13,376 nucleotides of DNA. It comes from Chalciporus piperatus. Lineage: Eukaryota; Basidiomycota; Agaricomycetes; Boletales; Boletaceae. Within the stretch, counting starts at the first letter, position 1; each line of letters starts with the position of its first letter. A model generated the notes under the pieces. It had not been told where the DNA came from. It saw only the letters and a program-made list of their open reading frames with translations, and made no database searches. The position numbers and the translations under genes were made by a program. The DNA lies in contig JBBPTG010000435.1 of assembly GCA_038093975.1 (NCBI GenBank), positions 1-13,376 of the forward strand, in the 5' to 3' direction. Shown one piece after another: positions 9,026-13,376 of the stretch.

Positions 9026-9732
9026 GTATCCTTACTGAACCCTATCTTCCAAAGGTTCTCTGGGGATGACAGACACGAGAACGAAGAAAATATTTTTTCG
9101 AGCGGAGGTAATACCTGCGACGCTTATCGGAATCTCGGCAGACCTTCTGAGGAATTTTCCCAAGATCTGATTTGATTTTACACATACACTACTCTCGAAC
9201 TTCTTTTTTCGAGCAGCAGCAAAAGCTATCGTAATACAGGATACTATTTTTTATTGTTTTCTATTTTTGTACCTCGGCGGTGCTGCCGGCTTACGTTGCT
9301 ACGTATGACTCAGCCAAGGGGGCGGCGACGCGCTTTTCCCTTGTCGTCCTTCGCAATTGGGCACGATCCCAATCCGGTCTTCGAACAAATGCTATAGTAC
9401 GGAGGATAACAGAAACGGGGCACTAAAGGCTGGCCCAAAAGAATAGAATAGCCAGATGGCGAATGCGTGACGTCAACGGGTGATCACGCGAACCCGGATC
9501 GTGTCTACAGTCAGAGGGTTGGCGCGTGAGCGGGCCCCAAGACGTCTCGAACGATCAAAAAGCCCCTAGTGCACTATGGGGAACAGCAACTTTATCCAAT
9601 TTATGACGGCGGACGGCCGTATATGCAGCAGTGGACGGAGTTGCGGTCTCCTGTGTGTCACGTACACAAACGGTCTTCTTGACCAACTCTTTAGCCCTAG
9701 AGTCCAGGCGGTGTTTTCAAGTCTAATCCAAG
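9026..9732 (-). other. 5' leader of the Ty3/gypsy element
   Basis: About 700 nt between the 5' LTR and the gag ATG. It starts with the primer-binding site at 9720-9730. The packaging signal usual in such leaders cannot be located from sequence alone. I see no coding region in it. Confidence 0.7.
9720..9730 (-). promoter_or_regulatory. Primer-binding site, complementary to the element's own RNA
   Basis: On the minus strand TGGATTAGACT lies 2 nt inside the 5' LTR. It is the exact complement of AGTCTAATCCA, which the minus strand carries at 9843-9833 in the LTR at the predicted transcript start. Pairing is exactly 11 nt and stops at both ends. Tf1 of fission yeast primes reverse transcription by folding an 11-nt 5' end of its mRNA onto such a site instead of using a tRNA. 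Confidence 0.8.
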
Positions 9733-9832
9733 TGTTATGACTGAGTCACAACACAGCGGGGACTTAAGGCAACACTAAGCCTTGCGAAGGAATAAGCTGA
9801 GTACTAAAGCTTAATTGCGGTGAAGCAACAAA

Positions 9833-9843
9833 TGGATTAGACT
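9833..9843 (-). promoter_or_regulatory. Predicted transcript 5' end acting as self-primer
   Basis: AGTCTAATCCA on the minus strand begins 33 bp downstream of the first T of the TATA box and pairs exactly with the primer-binding site at 9720-9730. The same 11 nt recur in the 3' LTR at 3220-3230. Confidence 0.75.
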
Positions 9844-9868
9844 GGGGTCTGTGATAAGTACAGGGCTA

Positions 9869-9876
9869 ATTATATA
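9869..9876 (-). promoter_or_regulatory. TATA box of the 5' LTR
   Basis: TATATAAT on the minus strand. The only difference between the two LTRs falls on its last base (TATATAAG in the 3' LTR, 3256). Confidence 0.75.
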
Positions 9877-10185
9877 CTATTGAGAAGTGCGCACAGACCA
9901 ACAGCCGAATAAGGAAATCATAAAGAGAAAGATAGATAAGGTAGAGGGACAACGATAAGAAAAGGTACCAGGTACGGATTAGGGTCTAGGCCATGACATC
10001 ATTGCTGACTCATCTAAGTCTGGACCTTTGTCACGTGACCTGATTATGTAATAGTTTACGTAATGCTACAGGGACTACCGGAGCGGATTAAGATGAATCC
10101 GGCTTGACCCCTAAGTTGTAGACAAAGTCCAGAGTTCGAATACCGTTGTAGGCAAAAGTTTGAAAAGTTTTTAAATACTATAACA

Positions 10186-10190
10186 GTTTT
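10186..10190. repeat. Target-site duplication of Ty3/gypsy element (right copy, GTTTT)
   Basis: GTTTT directly follows the terminal CA of the LTR at 10185 and matches 3115-3119. Confidence 0.95.
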
Positions 10191-10292
10191 CATTGTTTTT
10201 GTGGTGAGGGTGATGTGGTAGGTGGTAGCGGGCCAAAGAGTGCAAGCGGCTGTGGACGAGGTGAGCGGATGACTTATCACTCACCTCGTGAA

Positions 10293-10321
10293 GCCGGCGG
10301 GGCTGTTGAGCCCACGCCGGC
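10293..10321. repeat. GC-rich hairpin, copy 3
   Basis: Identical to copy 2 (2561-2589), with the same flanks: ACTCACCTCGTGAA upstream and CGCGTTTT downstream. Confidence 0.9.
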
Positions 10322-10434
10322 CGCGTTTTCGCGTTTTCGTCATTTTCGTGTCGGGGGTGGGGTGGTGGGTGGTGGCGGGCTGTTTGCGGAGTGAGCGGAT
10401 GAGGTGGTGGGCGAGTTTTCGCTCACCTGGCGAT

Positions 10435-10463
10435 GCCGGCGGAGCTTTTGAGCCCTCGCCGGC
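10435..10463. repeat. GC-rich hairpin, copy 4 (diverged loop)
   Basis: Arms GCCGGCGGAGCT and AGCCCTCGCCGGC with a TTTG loop. The outer stem is conserved; the differences from copies 2 and 3 fall mostly in the loop and inner stem. Confidence 0.85.
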
Positions 10464-10480
10464 TGTTTTGCTGTTGTTGA

Positions 10481-10599
10481 GGTGTGGTGTAGTGGTGAGA
10501 GAGAGTCGAAGAGGTGGCGCGGCAAATTCAACATGGTCACGTGACTTTCTCACGCCAGATTTTTGGATTTTTGTGAAGTCCGAGCATTAGGGAAATGAG
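10481..10599. other. Spacer without recognisable gene
   Basis: It contains one perfect palindrome GTCACGTGAC (10536-10545), an E-box-type word also found in the LTRs. Nothing else can be supported. Confidence 0.4.
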
Positions 10600-11040
10600 A
10601 CTACACTTCATTAGGATTTCCTACACTTTGACAGCTACCACACTTTTTGTACACTTTAGTACGCTTTTTTGTACACTTTGGCTACACTCAATCACTACAC
10701 ACTTTCCCACACTCTAGACTACACTTTTACTACGCTTTTTTGTACACTTTAGCTACACTAATCCCAATACATTTTGCTACACTTTGAGTACACTTTTACT
10801 ACGCTTTTTTGTACACTTTGGCTACACTCAATCACTACACACTTTCCCACACTCTTGACTACACTTTTACTACGCTTTTTTGTACACTTTAGCTACACTC
10901 AATCTAGCTACACTTTCCCACACTTTTACTACACTTTTACTACGCTTTTTTGTACACTTCACTACACTCAATCCTAATACCCTTTCCCACATTGTTAACT
11001 ACACTTTTAGTACACATTTTTGTGGACTTTAGCTATAATC
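10600..11040. repeat. ~70-bp tandem repeat rich in TACACTTT
   Basis: The core TACGCTTTTTTGTACACTT begins at 10660, 10731, 10800, 10871 and 10941, spacings of 71, 69, 71 and 70 bp. Between cores lie further CTACACTTT and CCACACT words. Outer, more diverged copies extend to about 10600 and 11040. Short open frames here are repeat readings. Confidence 0.9.
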
Positions 11041-11089
11041 CATCCTATGAATGATTATAAAATGTCACTAATTAGAATGACTCTATTAG

Positions 11090-11957
11090 ATGACTGAGTA
11101 GTACTGGAGTGATTGGGTGAGCTGAGGGCTGGGTAACTGGATAACTGGTATGACTGGTGTGACTGAAGTGATTGGTTTACTGGACCACAGGGTGACTGAA
11201 TTACTGGAGTGACTGGATTACTGAGGTGACTGGATTACTGGAGTGACTTGTGTGACTTGTGTGACTTGTGTGACTTGTGTGACTGTGACTTGTGACTGGA
11301 TTACTGGACCACTGAGTGACTAGATTACTGGAATACTGTAATACTGGATGGCTGGAGTAATGAGACAACTGGATTGCTGGATGACTAGGGCACTGGGCTA
11401 CTAGGCTGCTGAGATGACTACATGACTGGGAAACTGAGCTACTAGGCTACTGAGATAACTGGATGACTGGAACACTGGGCTACTGAGCTACTGAGACTAC
11501 TGAAGTGACTGCATGATTGGATGACTGGGCTGCTGGGTTACTGGAACTACTGGATGACTGGATGACTGGGTTACTGGGTTACTGGAACTACTGGATAACT
11601 GGAACACTTGGCCACTGGACTAATGAGACCACTGAAATGACTGGATGACTGGATGACTGAGCTACTGGGACTACTGAAATGACTGGATGACTGGATGACT
11701 GGGCTGCTGGATGACTGAGACTACTGAGACTACTGGATGACTGAATGACTGAGCTACTGAAGCTACTGAATTGACTGGATGACTGGGCCACTAGGCCACT
11801 GGGTTACTAAGACTACTGAAACTACTTGATGACTGGGTGACTAGGTTACTGAAACTACTGAAACTACTGAAATTACTGGTTACTGGGCCACTGGACTACT
11901 GATTCAACTGATCCAGTCATTCCAGTAACTTCAGACTTTTTGCAGTCTTGCTGATGT
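11090..11957. repeat. Right inverted arm: ACTGG-rich minisatellite plus 55-bp tip
   Basis: Inverted homologue of 1690-2226. The tip is 11903-11957, and the ungapped match to the left arm covers 11295-11483. This arm is about 330 bp longer, from extra repeat units and a local 9-bp expansion. It ends directly before the transposase gene. Confidence 0.9.
11243..11285. repeat. 9-bp microsatellite inside the right arm
   Basis: TGTGACTTG-type units repeated about four times in a row. The left arm has at most a single comparable unit (ACACAAGTGAC near 2100), so the expansion came after the arms separated. Confidence 0.8.
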
Positions 11958-11979
11958 GGGGAATACAGCCTCGAAGTAC

Positions 11980-13376
11980 ATGGTTGCCCTCTACTCCCTC
12001 AAGCGGAAAGAATGGATCCGGCAGTACCGTTCGTTGCATAAGGAGATGGGCTCTCCTGCTGAAGTTAAAACAGGTAAGATCCAATTGAATCACGAAGACC
12101 TTTCTGATTCACTTCTTTTCCAGAGGACTACTTTGCTTCGTTTCGCTCGTTCAACCCAATCTCGCTCGTCATCCATCTTCTCACCGCAGTGTTGCACTTA
12201 ATCTGCGGGGTTTCTATGGACCGCTGTGCTTTTGTTCTCCATAGCTTGCATCTCATCGTTCAGCTATCTTCATCACCTCTGAAATCATCCCCCAGCGTCG
12301 CGGACAGCATTCCACGTGACATCAGAACTGTCGTCGCAGATCTTTCTCTTCGACCTGTCACTACGGAATTTGTATGCTGCCCAAAATGTTTTTGTTGTTA
12401 CCCGCTGGACTCATATCCCGAACGATGCAATCATAAGGAAACATCGTCTAGCCAAGAATGTGGTCGCTCACTGCGAAAGCAGCGCTCGTCGCAAAGAAAC
12501 TCTTCAGCAGAGAAGTTGCCCCCTCCCACCCGAGTCTTCGTCTATCATGAATTCAAAGAATGGCTTGGACGCCTGCATACCAGGCCAGAGATCGAGAAGT
12601 TCCTCGATGCCAAGATTCCTGGACCTGATCCACATCACCCAGACTCCTATCGGGACATCTGGGATGCACCAACCTTGAGGAACTTTTGCGGTCCGGATGG
12701 GAAGCCATTTATGTCGCCTGATAGTAATGAAGGCCGGTATATCTTCAGTCTCAACATGGACGGTTTCAATCCTTTCCATATGCGGCAAGCTGGGAAGAAG
12801 GCCTCGTCTGGGGCCATCTATATGGTGTGCCTTAATCTTCCCCCGGCCATTCGTTACAAGGTGGAGAATATGTACCTTGTCGGCATCATCCCTGGCCCCC
12901 ACGAACCCTCGCTGCACCAGATTAACCATCTTCTTCGACCCCTCGTGGACGACCTTCTCGTTGCATGGCATGACGGGATTAGATTCACAAAAACGGCCCT
13001 TCATCCGAATGGCCGTGTTGTGAGATGTGCGGTGGTTCCGCTCGTTTGTGACCTTCCTGCTGCCCGTCAGATGTCTGGATATGCCCCCCACATGTCTCGC
13101 AATGTCTGCTCCTTCTGTCGACTCCAACTTCATGACATTGACAACTTAGATGAAGATACTTGGCCTCGCAGGACGCGAGAAGAACACGTCGCCATCGCAA
13201 CCCAATGGCGAGACGCTCCTTCAGATGCTGTGCGCAGCGCCATCTATGATGAACATGGTCTTCGTTGGACAGAGCTTCTCCGGTTACCGTATTGGGATCC
13301 AACAAAATTCACACTTCTTGATTCGATGCACACACTCCTCCTCGTCTTGATTCAGAAACACTGCCGTGAAATTTGG
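11980..13376 (+). CDS. Tnp2-type (CACTA-like) DNA transposase, 5' part (runs off right edge)
   Basis: Exon 1 runs to 12073; a 50-bp GT-AG intron (12074-12123) follows; exon 2 is open from 12124 to the edge. The start is the first ATG in the exon 1 frame (11980). That frame is open from a TAA at 11926, and a TTTTGCAG acceptor-like site ends at 11945, so an upstream exon is possible. After a hydrophobic stretch (HLLTAVLHLICGV) comes a Cys-rich zinc-type module VCCPKCFCCYP with downstream CNHK, then the transposase core: ALNVD-like SLNMDGFNPF (Asp at 12759-12761), SSGAIYMVCLNLPPAIRYK, ENMYLVGIIPGPHEPS, CDLPAAR, a CSFC pair and LLDSMHTLL (Asp at 13320-13322). These blocks match Tnp2 transposases abundant in Agaricomycetes, which cut and paste CACTA-type transposons. 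The C-terminal catalytic part is outside the window. No disabling change is visible. Confidence 0.9.
12074..12123 (+). other. Intron in the transposase gene (50 bp)
   Basis: GTAAGA donor at 12074, CTGAT branch-like word near 12103, TTTTCCAG acceptor ending at 12123. Removing it joins the exon 1 frame to the exon 2 frame through a split Glu codon. The length and sites fit basidiomycete introns. Confidence 0.8.

Larger units (their letters stand above)
3120..10185 (-). mobile_element. Chromodomain Ty3/gypsy LTR retrotransposon, Tf1-like self-priming type
   Basis: A 7066-bp element on the minus strand, complete at both ends: two 453-bp LTRs with TGTTAT...ATAACA termini, a 5-bp target duplication GTTTT, a primer-binding site next to the 5' LTR and a polypurine tract next to the 3' LTR. 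The order gag, protease, reverse transcriptase, RNase H, integrase, chromodomain defines a chromovirus (Metaviridae). The LTRs differ at one position in 453, so the insertion is recent. The copy is nevertheless unlikely to be autonomous: gag changes frame within a C-run and a solo LTR interrupts the RNase H region. Confidence 0.97.
9733..10185 (-). repeat. 5' LTR of the Ty3/gypsy element (453 bp), promoter-bearing
   Basis: Partner of 3120-3572 with one mismatch. Read on the minus strand, U3 starts at 10185. It contains TTACGTAA (10056-10063), GTCACGTGAC (10030-10039), TGACTCA (10006-10012, plus strand) and TGACATCA (9994-10001, plus strand), words typical of bZIP and bHLH binding sites, then the TATA box near 9876 and the presumed transcription start near 9843. 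Confidence 0.97.
10191..10480. repeat. Two hairpin-bearing GC-rich repeat units (right pair)
   Basis: Two units of about 140 bp, each with a GTGGTAGGTGGTAGCGG-like stretch, a first small hairpin (GAGGTGAG at 10258-10265 with CTCACCTC at 10280-10287; GGGCGAG around 10410-10416 with CGCTCAC downstream) and then the GC-rich hairpin. They continue the pair at 2340-2596 in the same orientation. Open frames here (for example 10288-10590) follow the repeat and have no recognisable domain, so they are not called as genes. Confidence 0.75.

Noticed and set aside
10288..10590. Plus-strand open frame of 100 codons in the hairpin units
   Set aside because: The product follows the GC-rich repeat units and lacks a domain; the same peptide words arise from the repeat copies on the other side.
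1690..11957. CRISPR-like or bacterial repeat system
   Set aside because: The arrays have irregular spacing and no unique spacers, and the window has introns and fungal retroelements.
12504..13133. Minus-strand open frame of 209 codons
   Set aside because: It is antisense to the Tnp2 transposase exon, whose plus-strand frame holds the family motifs.

Overview
The window looks like transposon-rich DNA from a basidiomycete fungus, most likely an Agaricomycete. The signs are a 50-bp GT-AG intron, a fungal chromodomain Ty3/gypsy element with closely related LTR families, a Tnp2-type transposase of the kind common in mushroom genomes, and a DIRS/Ngaro-like reverse transcriptase with its typical sequence blocks. 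I see no housekeeping gene, tRNA, rRNA or CRISPR array.

Layout. At 1-1692 the minus strand holds the 5' part of a DIRS-type reverse transcriptase gene that runs off the left edge. At 1690-2226 is a CCAGT-rich array. It is the inverted counterpart of an ACTGG-rich array at about 11090-11957, and the two outer 55-bp tips match at 53 of 55 positions. Between these arms is a cluster of hairpin-bearing GC-rich units, two on the left (2340-2596) and two on the right (10191-10480). Retroelements split the cluster: a solo LTR (2597-3113, target duplication CGTTT) and, starting 6 bp beyond it, a complete chromodomain Ty3/gypsy element (3120-10185, minus strand, target duplication GTTTT, two 453-bp LTRs that differ at one base). 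A second, unrelated solo LTR (5525-5995, target duplication GCGTC) is nested in the RNase H region of that element. At 10600-11040 is a ~70-bp tandem repeat rich in TACACTTT. At 11980-13376 the plus strand holds the 5' part of a Tnp2 transposase gene with one visible intron, running off the right edge.

How it works together. The Ty3/gypsy element has Gag with a CCHC knuckle, protease, reverse transcriptase, RNase H, integrase and chromodomain. An 11-nt stretch in its LTR, 33 bp downstream of a TATA box, is exactly complementary to its primer-binding site 2 nt from the LTR. This is the arrangement of the self-primed Tf1/Tf2 lineage. The element is young by its LTRs but broken: Gag carries a -1 frame change and the nested solo LTR cuts RNase H. 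The most unusual large-scale feature is that a reverse transcriptase gene and a Tnp2 transposase gene diverge from matching inverted arms, which may be the ends of one mobile element or the 5' control regions of two related ones.
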